This document shows, in pieces, positions 1 to 8,934 of a stretch of 64,000 bases of DNA. Position 1 is the stretch's first letter; each line of letters begins with the position of its first letter. The notes beneath the pieces are model-generated. The model had not been told where the DNA came from, did no database searches, and saw only the letters and a list, made by a program, of their open reading frames with translations. The position numbers were made by a program, and so were the translations under genes. Origin of the DNA: Hyphomicrobiales bacterium (GTDB lineage: Bacteria; Pseudomonadota; Alphaproteobacteria; Rhizobiales; Rhizobiaceae); assembly GCA_003963455.1 (NCBI GenBank), contig RXJA01000053.1, positions 1-64,000 on the forward strand. Reading direction: 5' to 3'.

Positions 1-599
1 GGCCAGAGTGCCAGGCATGACGTGAGTCGGCCGCCGCACCATTGCGATGACTGGCGTTTTGTCCGTATTCGCCTGGCCTTTCCGGCCGCGGCCCGGAGGC
101 GGGTCGTCGGGATTCTTTCTGGGCCTTCCACCGAGATGGAAAAGGTCGATCTCCACCGTGCCGTCGAGCATGTTATCCCGCGCCACCATGAGCCGCGGCG
201 CATGTCCCATCCGCCAGGCCGTTGGCTGGCTCACCCCGAGCGCCTCGGCAAGGCGCACTGACGACAAGCCCTTGTCCGATTGGAGCATCAACCACATGGC
301 CTTCAGCCAAACACGCAAGGAAAGCTTCGTGGAGTGCAGAGGTGTGTATGTCGTCACCGTGAACTGGAACCGCAAGCGCCGCTGGAACATTGATAAAGAC
401 CCGGTCGGGCGCGCCGCTTGCCGGTATCGCAGCCGGCAAGCGCAAGCGAGCGTTTGTATCCGCAGGCGGGGCAGATCCGGCCATCCGGCCACACCATGCT
501 TTCCAGCAGCCGCGGACAATGATCTTCACTGCGGAAGGCCTCGATCATGTCATCAACAGTGCGAATGTTGGAAAGCGCCAGCAGCATCGTTTCACCCAT
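1..599 (-). pseudogene. IS1595-family transposase remnant, cut by the window edge
   Basis: The first 60 or so residues from the ATG at 599 carry the CPACGYK zinc-ribbon half typical of IS1595 (ISXO2-like) transposases, followed by RPGLYQC. The reading frame then shifts, and below about position 360 another frame continues the family pattern (FTVTTYTPLH, then WLKAMWLM, a GVSQPTAWRM helix-turn-helix-like stretch, and DGTVEIDLFHLGGRP resembling the start of the DDE domain). The gene is therefore frameshifted and its C-terminus lies outside the window. Family assignment rests on these motifs only. Confidence 0.75.
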
Positions 600-689
600 T
601 CTCGGTCCCCCGGTTAAGCCCGAATATGATGGGCCGACGACTGCCGCACGTACAGTATCGCCTTGCGCTCAAGATGGTGCGGCTTGATC

Positions 690-1250
690 TTCTCATGCAT
701 CATGATCCGCGCCCTCCTGTCGCCCGGCGCGGTCGCCGCCGACGTGGTCGAGGATCAGACGCACCATCAGCTTCGTCACTGACCGACGCGTCTCGACAGG
801 CAGCGCCTGCCATCGCGGCCCCTCCATCATCGTGTGGGTGTCGTTCAACCTGGAGAACAGATCGAACTGGTAAGTCGTGGGCTTGCGCGGCATGGACCTC
901 TCCCCGATTCGAGTGGTGAGAGTCCGATGCTGCGCCGATCCTCTGAGATTGCGACGGCACGCCTGTGTCACGCAGAAGCTCAGCCAAGCCGACAAGCACG
1001 GCAAGATCGACCTGCGCGGCAGCCGTGATGCGCCAGCTCAGGCCAGCCGATCGGTCGAACATCCATGCCGGAACCTCCAGCCACCGGTCCGACGCTTGGC
1101 CGGAAAGGCTGCAGCGGAAAACCGTCACATCACCCTTCTTGATCACTTCATGGGTATGGACCTGCAGCCCGGCCCAGGGATGCCACGGATAGCAAAGCTC
1201 GCGTTCAATCGCAGTCCCGTGGGTGTTAAGTCGTCGAGTTGTACAATACA
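690..1250 (-). pseudogene. Remnants of two small IS- or recombinase-associated ORFs
   Basis: On the minus strand two frames look protein-like. One begins near 1245 and reads through CYPWHPWAGLQVH and LEVPAWMFDRSAGLSWR to VDLAVLVGLAELL. The other begins at 890 with MPRKPTTYQFDLFSRLND and contains WQALPVETRRSVTKLMVRLILDH. Pairs of small proteins of this look sit beside recombinase or transposase genes on rhizobial replicons. No intact recombinase follows here, and the next thing downstream is the IS1595 fragment. I cannot assign a function; the pair is probably a relic. Confidence 0.4.
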
Positions 1251-1833
1251 GTCCGACCCCACAGCGCGATCGGCAACAAGCCGCCGATTTCGCTCATGAA
1301 AGGCTCATCGGCGGCTTCCGCCACCTGAGCCAGACACCCCGGAAGTTCCGGCCCGGGGCGATCCAAAGACGGGGAGCACCTCACCGGAAACCGGAAACGA
1401 ACTCAAAACTGGATAGAAACTGGGGGCAACGTCAGAGCTGGTGATCCTGGCTGCGAGGGCGGAGGCCCAGACAGCTTTTCTACGAGCGACAGTACGCGCG
1501 CGAACCGCGCCAAGTCGGGCATCGGGATCAGCGCAAGATAACCGGGAGCGCCTTGCCCCGGCGCGTCTGATGGATTGGCGGCGGCCCCACCGCCCGCACA
1601 CCAACCGGCACCCGACCCGGCGGACCAGGTCCACCGCCCGATCCGCCAGCTCCTAGCGGGCTGCTCTGTCCGGCCGCCGCATAGGGGAGGCTTCCTATCC
1701 CTCGCCCGCCTCCTGGGAAGAGCAAATCGTGGTCCGATCCATCAGGGCGGTGCACGTCCTTCGGATTACGCGGCTCCTTGCGCCATCCAGATTCTCATGG
1801 TCTGCAAGGGCATGTGCCGAAAAGAGTTCCGAA
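1251..1833. other. Stretch without a supported gene
   Basis: I see no credible coding region, RNA gene or clear repeat here. The open frames on both strands are Arg/Pro-rich and look like by-products of high GC. It lies between two insertion-sequence relics and is probably decayed mobile-element DNA. Confidence 0.4.
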
Positions 1834-2285
1834 CGCTGTCGCAGGCCCTGACGCTACGCTATGAGAAGGTGCTGTTCATCCTCGATCCGAGCGCCTTTTG
1901 CGAAGAGTCTGGCGGGCAAGAAGGTAGTCGTCTGCGACTATCCTGACGGTCGGCTTGAGATCATGGAAGGCAGCACGTCCCTACCCTACAAGACATTCGA
2001 CAAGCTGACTCAGTCCACAGATCAGAGGTCGTCGAGAACAAGCGTCTTGATGAGGCTCTTTTGATGGTGGCCGAGATGCAGGCCGGCCGTGAGCTGACGC
2101 GCAGCCAACACGGACTCCGGCGTACAGGCCAGGCGAACCACTTGTTAGGCATTCCCGATGGCAGCCAGAGCAACGGCTACGTCAAGCGCGGCACGAAGCC
2201 GGGACGTCGGACGGATTTCATGAACGACCCAGCTGTCATCGCGCGGCGGGAACAGGCGCTGGCGAGGCTGGCCGCGGCCGAGTAA
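1834..2285 (+). pseudogene. ISNCY-type transposase, C-terminal remnant with frameshifts
   Basis: Three successive frames join into the C-terminal part of an ISNCY (IS1202-like) transposase: LTLRYEKVLFILDP in the first, LAGKKVVVCDYPDGRLEIM and LPYKTFDKL in the second, and MVAEMQAGRELTRS through TGQANHLLGIPDGSQ, KPGRRTDFMNDP and ARLAAAE-stop in the third. At least two single-base shifts (near 1890 and near 2020-2060) break it. The N-terminal catalytic part is missing. The start given is approximate. Confidence 0.75.
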
Positions 2286-2410
2286 GCGGCTTTCAAAGCT
2301 AAAGCCCAGGGGCGTTTGACTGGATCGCACCCGATCGGGCTGAGCAACCCCGACCAGCGGCGCCCGATCGGGCGCTCACGTTAGCGCCGGGAGGGCGGCT
2401 CCGACGTCGA

Positions 2411-2503
2411 TGCGACATTTCTACTTTGCGGGATAACACCATCCCTACTTTTGGCCAGTGTCGCATTTCTAACTTGCTAAGCCTGTCGCATCAGTAACTT
2501 GCC
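2411..2503. repeat. Repeated end motifs of the ISNCY relic
   Basis: Related short motifs recur just downstream of the transposase relic: TGCGACATTTCTACTTTGCG at 2411, TGTCGCATTTCTAACTTGC at 2459 and TGTCGCATCAGTAACTTGCC at 2484. The last two are direct repeats about 25 bases apart, and the TGCGACATTTCTA of the first resembles them with its leading half inverted. They are best read as transposase-binding end repeats of the dead element. The rest of 2286-2745 holds no gene I can support. Confidence 0.55.
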
Positions 2504-2745
2504 AGAACACATAAGTAACAAGTTAATCTTTTTAATATTGCAAAGTATGCATGGCACTTACTGCAAGTCTTGCAGTCTGTAACCGAGAGGAAAGTCGATC
2601 AGCGTGCAGCGGTAAGGCTTACTATAAGTCTCGGCTCGCCCTCTGTTAAAACTTGGCGGGAGACTCTTAACTCTTCTGACCCGCCGGGGGCCGGCGTCCC
2701 AAGTCAGACCATATCGGCCTTCGCTCGCCTCCCCTGTCGGCGCAC

Positions 2746-3204
2746 TCACTTGTGCGGCATGCAATAGACTCCCTCGGATTCCATCAGTACCGCGCCACCC
2801 TTCAACTCGCTCAGTGCGCCGACCCACGCCTCCGAATAGGTGCGGCTGGCATCCACGGCCGTCAGCCAAAGAACGCGATTGTCGGCTAGTTCGACTTTAA
2901 CTTCCTGCTGCAAAGGGCTTGCCTGCACGGTCTGTTGATAGTGGCGTTTGATCCTGACATTGCTGGCCGGGAACTCTGCTTCGTTGCTCCCGTAGTTCAG
3001 CACAAATCCAGTGTGGTCCTGAGCCACTGAGCAATTGCCATCACGCTCACACACGATTTTAGCGGCGGTCTTGCAGTCCCATTTCAGTGAAGCGGGCCAC
3101 ATAGGATTGTCCACGCTTGATCGCGGCCTGTCGCTCTGACCAGCAGCCGTCAACACTGCGCCTGTGTTCATAATCACAGTGGACAGGAGAAGCGCCTTGA
3201 ACAC
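2746..3204 (-). CDS. Secreted protein of unknown function
   Basis: A 152-residue protein begins with a hydrophobic signal-like stretch ([22 protein letters not shown]). The mature part has four scattered Cys residues ([18 protein letters not shown] and a near-terminal C), which fits a disulfide-bonded periplasmic or surface protein. I do not recognise the family. It lies downstream of the TrbM-like gene on the same strand, 57 bases apart, so the two may be co-transcribed and both serve conjugation at the envelope. Confidence 0.6.
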   Translation of the reverse strand: MFKALLLSTVIMNTGAVLTAAGQSDRPRSSVDNPMWPASLKWDCKTAAKIVCERDGNCSVAQDHTGFVLNYGSNEAEFPASNVRIKRHYQQTVQASPLQQEVKVELADNRVLWLTAVDASRTYSEAWVGALSELKGGAVLMESEGVYCMPHK

Positions 3205-3261
3205 TACAAACCTCCCTGAATTGTGACCCTCATAGTGCCTCGTCCTGCGTGATCGCCTGGC

Positions 3262-3864
3262 TTATGGCATGTTGAGATTGAACCAGCTTTTCTGGCGCAT
3301 GCCGTTCGCGTCGTCATACTCGATGAACCAGGGCTTTCCGCGCATCGGCCGAGAGATGGTGTAGTAGGTGGGGCCGCTACCAAGGGAATGCCCTTTATCG
3401 TTGCCCGTTGTCTGGATTTTTGCCGTCACCAACTTACCGTTGATTTCGATTTGGGCCTGCCGAGATCCGTTGTCATGATTCTGGTCGAAGCGACTATCCA
3501 TCAAAGCGACGGGCAGCGTGAGCCTGTCGGAGTCGATGCGGCAGGTATTCCTTTCTTGCCCCATTCCGGGTCGATCGGAGTAGTTGCCGCCAACTGCTTG
3601 CCAGCCAGACGGACAATCCTCATACTTCTCGTACCTCGCGGCGCTGGAGTTGGCTTGGGGACAGGTCGGCCAGTTGAAACCCGGGGATTCCATCGCCGCA
3701 ATCAACTTGTAAATTGGCGGGTGGCACGAGGGGGTACCCTGCCAGTCGCCGGACAGACATAGGAGGACCTGACAGCCCCATTCCGACGCTTTTGATTGGG
3801 ACGGAAGAGCCGCGGCGCCCGCGAGGGCGACGGCACCCACCAAAAGGAATTTGAGCATGGTCAT
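3262..3864 (-). CDS. TrbM-like conjugal transfer protein, periplasmic
   Basis: This 200-residue protein has a clear signal peptide (residues 1 to about 26, ending near SKASEWG). It is followed by WGCQVLLCLSGDWQGTPSC, HPPIYKLIAAM and FNWPTCPQ, which match the cysteine-rich core of the TrbM family of conjugation proteins. The C-terminal half (EINGKLVTAKI, TYYTISRPMRGKPWFIEYDD) is less conserved in my memory of the family. Two in-frame ATGs lie at 3864 and 3858; a GAGGAAAAGG stretch upstream could serve either. A copy of the motif found at the virB promoters lies just upstream at 3887, between this gene and the divergent regulator. Confidence 0.7.
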   Translation of the reverse strand: MTMLKFLLVGAVALAGAAALPSQSKASEWGCQVLLCLSGDWQGTPSCHPPIYKLIAAMESPGFNWPTCPQANSSAARYEKYEDCPSGWQAVGGNYSDRPGMGQERNTCRIDSDRLTLPVALMDSRFDQNHDNGSRQAQIEINGKLVTAKIQTTGNDKGHSLGSGPTYYTISRPMRGKPWFIEYDDANGMRQKSWFNLNMP

Positions 3865-3886
3865 AGCCTTTTCCTCGCTGCGGATT

Positions 3887-3903
3887 TTGATAGTTTACTA
3901 TGG
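3887..3903 (+). promoter_or_regulatory. Putative operator shared with the virB promoters
   Basis: TTGATAGTTTACTATGG lies between the divergent TrbM-like and XRE genes. It differs from the copy on the minus strand at 9590-9606 (TTGACACTTTACTATGG) at three positions. The TACTAT part could also act as a -10 element towards the XRE gene. That the XRE protein binds it is inference. Confidence 0.5.
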
Positions 3904-3943
3904 ATGATCCGCGCTGAAAAGGACAGATCGAAAAGGCAGGTTT

Positions 3944-4489
3944 GTGCGACTACACCGATTTATGAACAGAGACGACGCGGGCCTGGTCAACAACCCGTTG
4001 CGCGCCAACATTGCCCTGACGCTTGAGCGGGAGAGAGCCAAACGTGGCCTGACCCACATGCACATGGCCGAGCTGTTTCGGACCGCCGAGGGCGAAAAAC
4101 TGGCCTATCGAACCTACATTCAGACTGTGCGTCAGAAAAATAATGTCACATTGACGACGCTGCAGATCATGGCAAAGGGCTTGGAAGTGTCTTTTGCAGG
4201 ACTGCTCGCCGGCGGTAAGAAAGTTCCGCAATGGGCGCATCGGTTGGACGACAATGCGATCCGCAAGCGGCTGGCGCATATCATCGATTTTGAGCGACAA
4301 CGACGTACTTTGCACCGCTATGAGATGGCCGAACTCATCGGCGTGGCGGAGGCGACATTCACAAAACTGGAACGCGCGAGCGGCAACATCAGCGTGGACA
4401 CGATTGCCGCGATCGCCAAGGCGTTGAAACTTGATCCAGCGACCTTCCTCTTTTCCGAAAAGATCCCGCCTGGCAGAGCCCACACCTAG
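3944..4489 (+). CDS. XRE-type regulator with two helix-turn-helix units
   Basis: The 181-residue protein contains two helix-turn-helix units. The first covers roughly residues 18-85 (ALTLERERAKRGLTHMHMAELF to TLQIMAKGLEVSFAGLL), the second roughly 103-165 (RLAHIIDFERQRRTLHRYEMAELIGV to TIAAIAKALKLDPATFLF). I chose the GTG at 3944 because AAGGCAGG precedes it at good spacing; an ATG at 3962 is the alternative. It is divergent from the TrbM-like gene, and the operator-like motif at 3887 sits in its promoter. It is therefore a candidate autoregulated controller of the conjugation genes that carry the same motif. Confidence 0.75.
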   Translation: MRLHRFMNRDDAGLVNNPLRANIALTLERERAKRGLTHMHMAELFRTAEGEKLAYRTYIQTVRQKNNVTLTTLQIMAKGLEVSFAGLLAGGKKVPQWAHRLDDNAIRKRLAHIIDFERQRRTLHRYEMAELIGVAEATFTKLERASGNISVDTIAAIAKALKLDPATFLFSEKIPPGRAHT

Positions 4490-4892
4490 CCGCCCCACGA
4501 GTGTTCCCAAAGGGCCTATAATTCGGAGCCGGTCAGGCCCGGAGGCTAGCGCCCATGGCGCGCCTGTCGGGCCGCTGGCGTCATCGTCGGCTGTTAGCGG
4601 CGGGGATGATAACGGGACTTTGACATGCACGACTGTGCCGGCGCCGGGAATGCTTGCTGATGAAGAGCTTTCCCTTGAGGGTCGAAACAATATGAGAACA
4701 AGCCGTCAAACCTGCCCGCGCGTGTAGAGGAGAAGGGTGTCGCGCCCTTTCAGACAATTGCCGGTGTCATGCCTGCGCCTTTGTCGGCCACTTCCAGGGT
4801 CGGTTCCGGAAGGTGGCAACCCCACATCATCACTTTTGTGTCGTGATGCCTGACAGAGAATTTGCTGCTGAACTGACCGGCCAAAGCCACAC
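4490..4892. other. Intergenic region, possible small gene relic
   Basis: No intact gene is visible. Read on the minus strand from about 4890 to 4755 there is an uninterrupted frame containing LAGQFSSKFSVRHHDTKVMM and LEVADKGAGMTPAIV, vaguely like an ATP-binding fragment of a histidine kinase. It lacks a start and is too short to assign. It may be a relic. Confidence 0.3.
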
Positions 4893-5918
4893 TCATGCTC
4901 GCCGGGCCGACTTGTTAGCAGGCGACAGAAACCGCTTCAAGCTCAAACCGGCCAACAAAATGTAAGGCGGCATGGCGAGAGAATAGTGACCACAGTTTAA
5001 TTTCAAAATATTTGGCTTAGCTCCGGCGTCCTCCAGCCTCTGCATGAACCTCTCCGATAGCTCCGGCAACACCACTTTGTCTCTCTTAGCCAACACAACA
5101 TGAAGATCGAGATCAGGCCGCGCCAAACTATATGCGTGATTCTCCAAGTTAAGTGGACCCCAGGCCCTTCTGAGATCGGTCAGCTCGATCTCAGGCTCAA
5201 AGCTATCACGTATCAATCGTGTCGCGCGACCCGTCCAAACCATATCCGCTAGACTCCCGGCCGTCAGAAACAACGAGGCTTTCGACACAGCCGAGTCGTG
5301 CGCCGCGAGAAGGCCCGCAACCCAGGAGCCCAAGCTCATACCGAGGACCGAAATCTCTTGATAGCCTTCGATCTTCAACCAACGTATGAGTTTTCGCCCA
5401 TCCAACACGGCCTGCCTTACAGATTGGATCGTTCGACCGAGATTAGGACTAAGCATATAGTCGGCGTGCACGGAGCCGGGTCGGCTGCGTTCGAAGTGAT
5501 ACGGCATAGCAATCTCGACAACCGTGATGCCACGTTGCGAGAAAAAGTTGGCAATCTGACGATTCCGCGAGCTTGCATTCCAATGGTGAAAAATCACCAT
5601 CGCCTGATCGAACGACCCGCTTTCTGTGATTTTCGCCGAGACGACATTGTTCTGTTCGACATCAGTAGAAATGTCTGATGGAAATTTGAGCCACCCATCT
5701 AGCCTTTCAAACCCCTGATCACTCACATTCGGGTCATCGAAAAAGGCTGGATCAGCCGCGGCTTGGTCCGCAAGGGCACAGAATTCCTCGATACTTGTTA
5801 TCTTCTCCGCACCTGGAAAGGCGAGTTCCGCGTCAAGGGCAAAATCCGATGGTTTCTTCCCTTCCTCACCGCGTCGCGCCCGCCGCTCATCCCAACGATC
5901 AAGCCAGCTATGATACAC
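4893..5918 (-). CDS. Alpha/beta-hydrolase, RcgR-like
   Basis: The 341-residue protein has an alpha/beta-hydrolase core: FHHWNASSRNRQIANFFSQRG near residues 111-131, a nucleophile elbow GMSLGSW (serine at about residue 194), and a late histidine in NCGHYSLAMPP as the likely catalytic base. The pattern fits the ABHD18-like group, and the pairing with the upstream membrane protein fits the RcgR/RcgA pair of rhizobial conjugative plasmids, where RcgR is described as a putative quorum-lactone hydrolase. Its start overlaps the end of the upstream gene by 11 bases, so the two are translationally coupled. A role in tuning transfer is inference from that context. Confidence 0.65.
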   Translation of the reverse strand: MYHSWLDRWDERRARRGEEGKKPSDFALDAELAFPGAEKITSIEEFCALADQAAADPAFFDDPNVSDQGFERLDGWLKFPSDISTDVEQNNVVSAKITESGSFDQAMVIFHHWNASSRNRQIANFFSQRGITVVEIAMPYHFERSRPGSVHADYMLSPNLGRTIQSVRQAVLDGRKLIRWLKIEGYQEISVLGMSLGSWVAGLLAAHDSAVSKASLFLTAGSLADMVWTGRATRLIRDSFEPEIELTDLRRAWGPLNLENHAYSLARPDLDLHVVLAKRDKVVLPELSERFMQRLEDAGAKPNILKLNCGHYSLAMPPYILLAGLSLKRFLSPANKSARRA

Positions 5919-7521
5919 TCTGATTGTTTCCTAACTTACTCGCTTGCCCTCGCCCCAACCCTGGATCAAACAGGCCGTATATTGCGAACAGCACTCCAAC
6001 GCCCAGAAGGATCGAAAAGCCAGAAAATGCATCGATCAGCAAGTAGCTAGCCACGAGTAACGCTACGATCGCTGACATCCTCCATAAAGACATACAAAAC
6101 CGACGTTCGACATCTAAACGGATGGAGCCGTACACAAATACCACACAGGTCGAAATAGCGATAAGAAGGCTACTGTAATGGGTCGGCCTACGGTAGATGA
6201 TCCCGGCGCCCACATCATTGCGCCAATAAAAGGCGGAAGACATATCGCCGACCAACCAAGACACAATATTCTCTCCACGCGATGTGAGGTAAGCACTCTG
6301 GAGCTTCATGACTATGGCGATCAGAAGCCCCAAAACAGTGCACCGAAAAATCGCACGCATAACCCTGAGGCCGGCTTCATGGAGGTCGTGTTGATAGTCC
6401 GCCTCCGGCCGACTAATCGCTGCTTCTCCAATACTCCAAAGATCATGGATCACCGTATAAAGCAAAATGAGGCCTACGAAGAACAGATAAAAACAGAGGC
6501 ACATATACAGGTAAGCGAGCCCCGTGAACACGACCGCTTCCGGCACCGATATAACCTCAGGGCGCACAATCGCTAACGATCCCCAATCAGTCGCATAGTT
6601 GCCACCCCCTTTGAGCAACGGAATTAAAGACACGCCGATCCACTGAAAAAGACCGGCGAACACCACACAAATCAAAAAAACCGCCCAATATGAATACGAA
6701 GAAGCTTGTACGGTGCGCGCCCAGGCATCGTCGCTTTCCATCTTGTCGCCCTGCGCCACAAGCTTAGGGCGGCCTTCATCTTTCCAAAAGGTCACCAGCT
6801 CGGTCACGAAGGCAAAAAACAGTGGCAAAAATACCATGAAGACGAATGTCCAATTTGCTGTCCAAAGAAACCCAACCTGCTTGACGACGCCATCCGCTCG
6901 GCCATACGTCACGCTGTGAATCCCCGTAAGATACGACAAAAATCCAAGAGCGGTGACACCCGCAAACACCGACGCCGGTAAATTCAGGGGAGATCCGCGA
7001 CTAAAAAACGCCTCCGATTTCCTCGCCAAACTAAAGCGCCGGCTCGGCCCTTTGGGATCAGTGTCCAGTGTCAGCTCTACCGGGGAGTCTGTCTCGTCAA
7101 CGGTCGCAGTCACTGCCGTATCTGGAATCTCCTGTGCAACGCTGCTTCCGGCTCTCTTCCATTCTCGTCTCTTGGCTGATAACCGCGATTGCGCCTCACT
7201 AAGCTCCATCTGCCATTCGCTAGTTGCGACCGGATCATCGCATCCAAAAATCCTCGCCAGCCAACGAATGTTGGCAGTGCTAACTCCCTTCTCGTTTTCT
7301 TGAAACCAAAGCTGCACCGTTCGCAGATCGACCCCAACCCGGTTGGAATCAATCTGTGAAATCGCCTCTGCAAGGAGTTCGGGCGTCCATGGGCCAGCAG
7401 GAAACCCGTCTTCGTCCAACAGTCGACCCGCGCCCGCCGCTGCCAGTCGCTTGAATAATTCTTTGAAATCACTGCCGTCTCTCGGCGGAGAAAGAAATAA
7501 CTTTCCGTTCTTAAGCAACAA
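5908..7521 (-). CDS. RcgA-like membrane protein with N-terminal HTH-like domain
   Basis: This 537-residue protein has two parts. Residues about 45-100 (WTPELLAEAISQIDSNRVGVDLRTVQLW to ANIRWLARIFGCDDP) look like a cytoplasmic helix-turn-helix fold. From about residue 180 there are six or more hydrophobic segments (for example FVFMVFLPLFFAFVTELV, AVFLICVVFAGLFQWIGVSL, LYLYMCLCFYLFFVGLILLY and SAIVALLVASYLLI). RefSeq-style naming calls such proteins RcgA-family putative transporters; I assign it on this architecture and on the adjacent RcgR-like hydrolase. A membrane protein with a DNA-binding-like head next to a hydrolase suggests signal sensing, which is inference. Confidence 0.6.
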   Translation of the reverse strand: MLLKNGKLFLSPPRDGSDFKELFKRLAAAGAGRLLDEDGFPAGPWTPELLAEAISQIDSNRVGVDLRTVQLWFQENEKGVSTANIRWLARIFGCDDPVATSEWQMELSEAQSRLSAKRREWKRAGSSVAQEIPDTAVTATVDETDSPVELTLDTDPKGPSRRFSLARKSEAFFSRGSPLNLPASVFAGVTALGFLSYLTGIHSVTYGRADGVVKQVGFLWTANWTFVFMVFLPLFFAFVTELVTFWKDEGRPKLVAQGDKMESDDAWARTVQASSYSYWAVFLICVVFAGLFQWIGVSLIPLLKGGGNYATDWGSLAIVRPEVISVPEAVVFTGLAYLYMCLCFYLFFVGLILLYTVIHDLWSIGEAAISRPEADYQHDLHEAGLRVMRAIFRCTVLGLLIAIVMKLQSAYLTSRGENIVSWLVGDMSSAFYWRNDVGAGIIYRRPTHYSSLLIAISTCVVFVYGSIRLDVERRFCMSLWRMSAIVALLVASYLLIDAFSGFSILLGVGVLFAIYGLFDPGLGRGQASKLGNNQSVS

Positions 7522-7883
7522 CTTATGGGCTCTAGTTTCGTTCCGTTTCGCAAGGCTTCGTATCCTATCGTGACGTCCTCAATCAACGTTTTTATAAACT
7601 CGATTTTGGCCGGCGCGTTCTGTCAACTCAATGGCCGGCACCGGGGAGATCGAATGACGGGTGACCCGCTGGAGAGGCTGAACACGTTTGTTGCGGGGGA
7701 GATGTTTCGCAACCGCCGGCCACTGAAACGTTTGTCTGGTGGCAGGGTAGCGTGACCTCATGAGCGAACAGTAGGGGAAGTCAGGGCTTCGGGGGCCTGA
7801 GAAGCAGAGGGGATGAACCCATTCCTATTTTTCTCGCCTCCCCAGGTATCATTTACGAATTGTCATGAGCATGGAGCCGGTCG
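7522..7883. other. Intergenic region with one possible 33-codon ORF
   Basis: This is the promoter region of the RcgA-like gene. A small plus-strand frame at 7654-7755 starts with ATG behind GGGGAG at good spacing (MTGDPLERLNTFVAGEMF). It has no recognisable family and I do not annotate it as a gene. No RNA gene or strong terminator is visible. Confidence 0.3.
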
Positions 7884-8228
7884 ATGCCCATTCAAGTGGT
7901 CTGTAGTAACGGAGTGATGGAAGAGGCCGATGGGGTCGCGAATCTGCTCACGGCCCATCGTCATGCAGTCGCTATGGTTGAACGTCTAGGCAGGCGATGG
8001 ATGAGCGCCGAGGAGCCAGACGCGACCCTGATCGGCCGGCGATTGGATTCGGTGATGGCGGAAGAGGCTATCGCGCGTCGGCGCGCGGCCGCTGCGCCCG
8101 TGGCCGATGTCGTTGAGATCAAAATGAAGGCAGCTTATTTCCGGCGGTTGTTAGGGAACGAATGGTGCGAGGTTGATGTCGACGATTGGCGCGCGTTGCT
8201 CGGTTCCTTCACGAAGCTGCAGTCCTAA
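7884..8228 (+). CDS. Small protein of unknown function
   Basis: The 114-residue acidic protein has regular charged/hydrophobic composition (LTAHRHAVAMVERLGRRWM, RRLDSVMAEEAIARRRAAAAP) consistent with a mostly helical soluble protein. No motif is recognised. The gene converges on the minus-strand gene that follows and overlaps it by four bases. Its frame stands out from the shadows by composition, but function is unknown. Confidence 0.5.
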   Translation: MPIQVVCSNGVMEEADGVANLLTAHRHAVAMVERLGRRWMSAEEPDATLIGRRLDSVMAEEAIARRRAAAAPVADVVEIKMKAAYFRRLLGNEWCEVDVDDWRALLGSFTKLQS

Positions 8229-8389
8229 GAGAATAGCGCCGAAATCCATGAGGCGAAGGTATTCCAGGCCACGTAGATGCCCGCCGGCACCAAGATGATC
8301 GCGATGAATGCGATAGCGTCGCCGATGGCGCCGTCGGTACGTCCTTCCACGGGATAGTAATATTTATGCGCCTCATCGTCCTGCTTCAT
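8225..8389 (-). CDS. Small single-pass membrane protein
   Basis: This 54-residue protein (MKQDDEAHKYYYPVEG start) has a charged N-terminus and one long hydrophobic segment (AFIAIILVPAGIYVAW). The ATG at 8389 overlaps the TAA stop of the upstream gene as TAATG, which indicates translational coupling. It is probably an inner-membrane accessory to the envelope proteins encoded just upstream. Confidence 0.55.
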   Translation of the reverse strand: MKQDDEAHKYYYPVEGRTDGAIGDAIAFIAIILVPAGIYVAWNTFASWISALFS

Positions 8390-8934
8390 TATTGTATCTC
8401 CGACCGCTTGTTTAGCAGCAGCTGAACAGGATGCTGAAACGTCGTGCCCCACAGACCTGTTCTTTTCATCTTAGCGTTGATTTCCGCGACAAGGTAGTTC
8501 TCATTGACGGCTTTACCCTTTGCTGTCGTTGCGGCAAACGCGTATCCAGTCGCTATGAGCGCGGTGCCAACGTCAATTGTTTCGCCATTCAGCTGCGCAC
8601 CGCAAACGACAAAAACCGCCTTGTCCAGGGCGTAGCCGATCGGCTGGCATGTCACCGCGGCGCTATCGAACAGGGCAGCAAGGTGCGCCAGCGAGGCATT
8701 CCCGCAATCGACTTTCTTACCATTTGGCTCTTCGGCTGATGTGCCGCGAAGACATGACTGGACGCCATAGAGCCGGAAAGTGCGATCTCCGTCGCGCCAG
8801 GTATCTCCGGTAAGCAGTTGAGCCGATTTCGATACCACCAAGGGAATTGGAGCGGCAGAATCGGGAGCATCCTGCGCCTGTGCCGATGCGCATACCGAGA
8901 ACGCGGCCAGCGCTGCAAAGCTCGCCTGTTTCAT
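8389..8934 (-). CDS. Exported thermonuclease-like (SNase-fold) protein
   Basis: The 181-residue protein has a signal peptide (MKQASFAALAAFSVCASAQA). The rest resembles the staphylococcal-nuclease fold: LLTGDTWRDGDRTFRLYGVQSC near residues 40-61, a Cys-bounded middle (KKVDCGNASLAHLAALF, VTCQPIGY), GTALIATGYAFA near 122-133, and NYLVAEINAKMKRTGLW near 145. The usual catalytic Arg/Glu set is only partly evident, so activity is uncertain. Similar proteins accompany conjugation systems; the gene lies next to the virB promoter and overlaps the start of the small membrane protein downstream. Confidence 0.6.
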   Translation of the reverse strand: MKQASFAALAAFSVCASAQAQDAPDSAAPIPLVVSKSAQLLTGDTWRDGDRTFRLYGVQSCLRGTSAEEPNGKKVDCGNASLAHLAALFDSAAVTCQPIGYALDKAVFVVCGAQLNGETIDVGTALIATGYAFAATTAKGKAVNENYLVAEINAKMKRTGLWGTTFQHPVQLLLNKRSEIQ

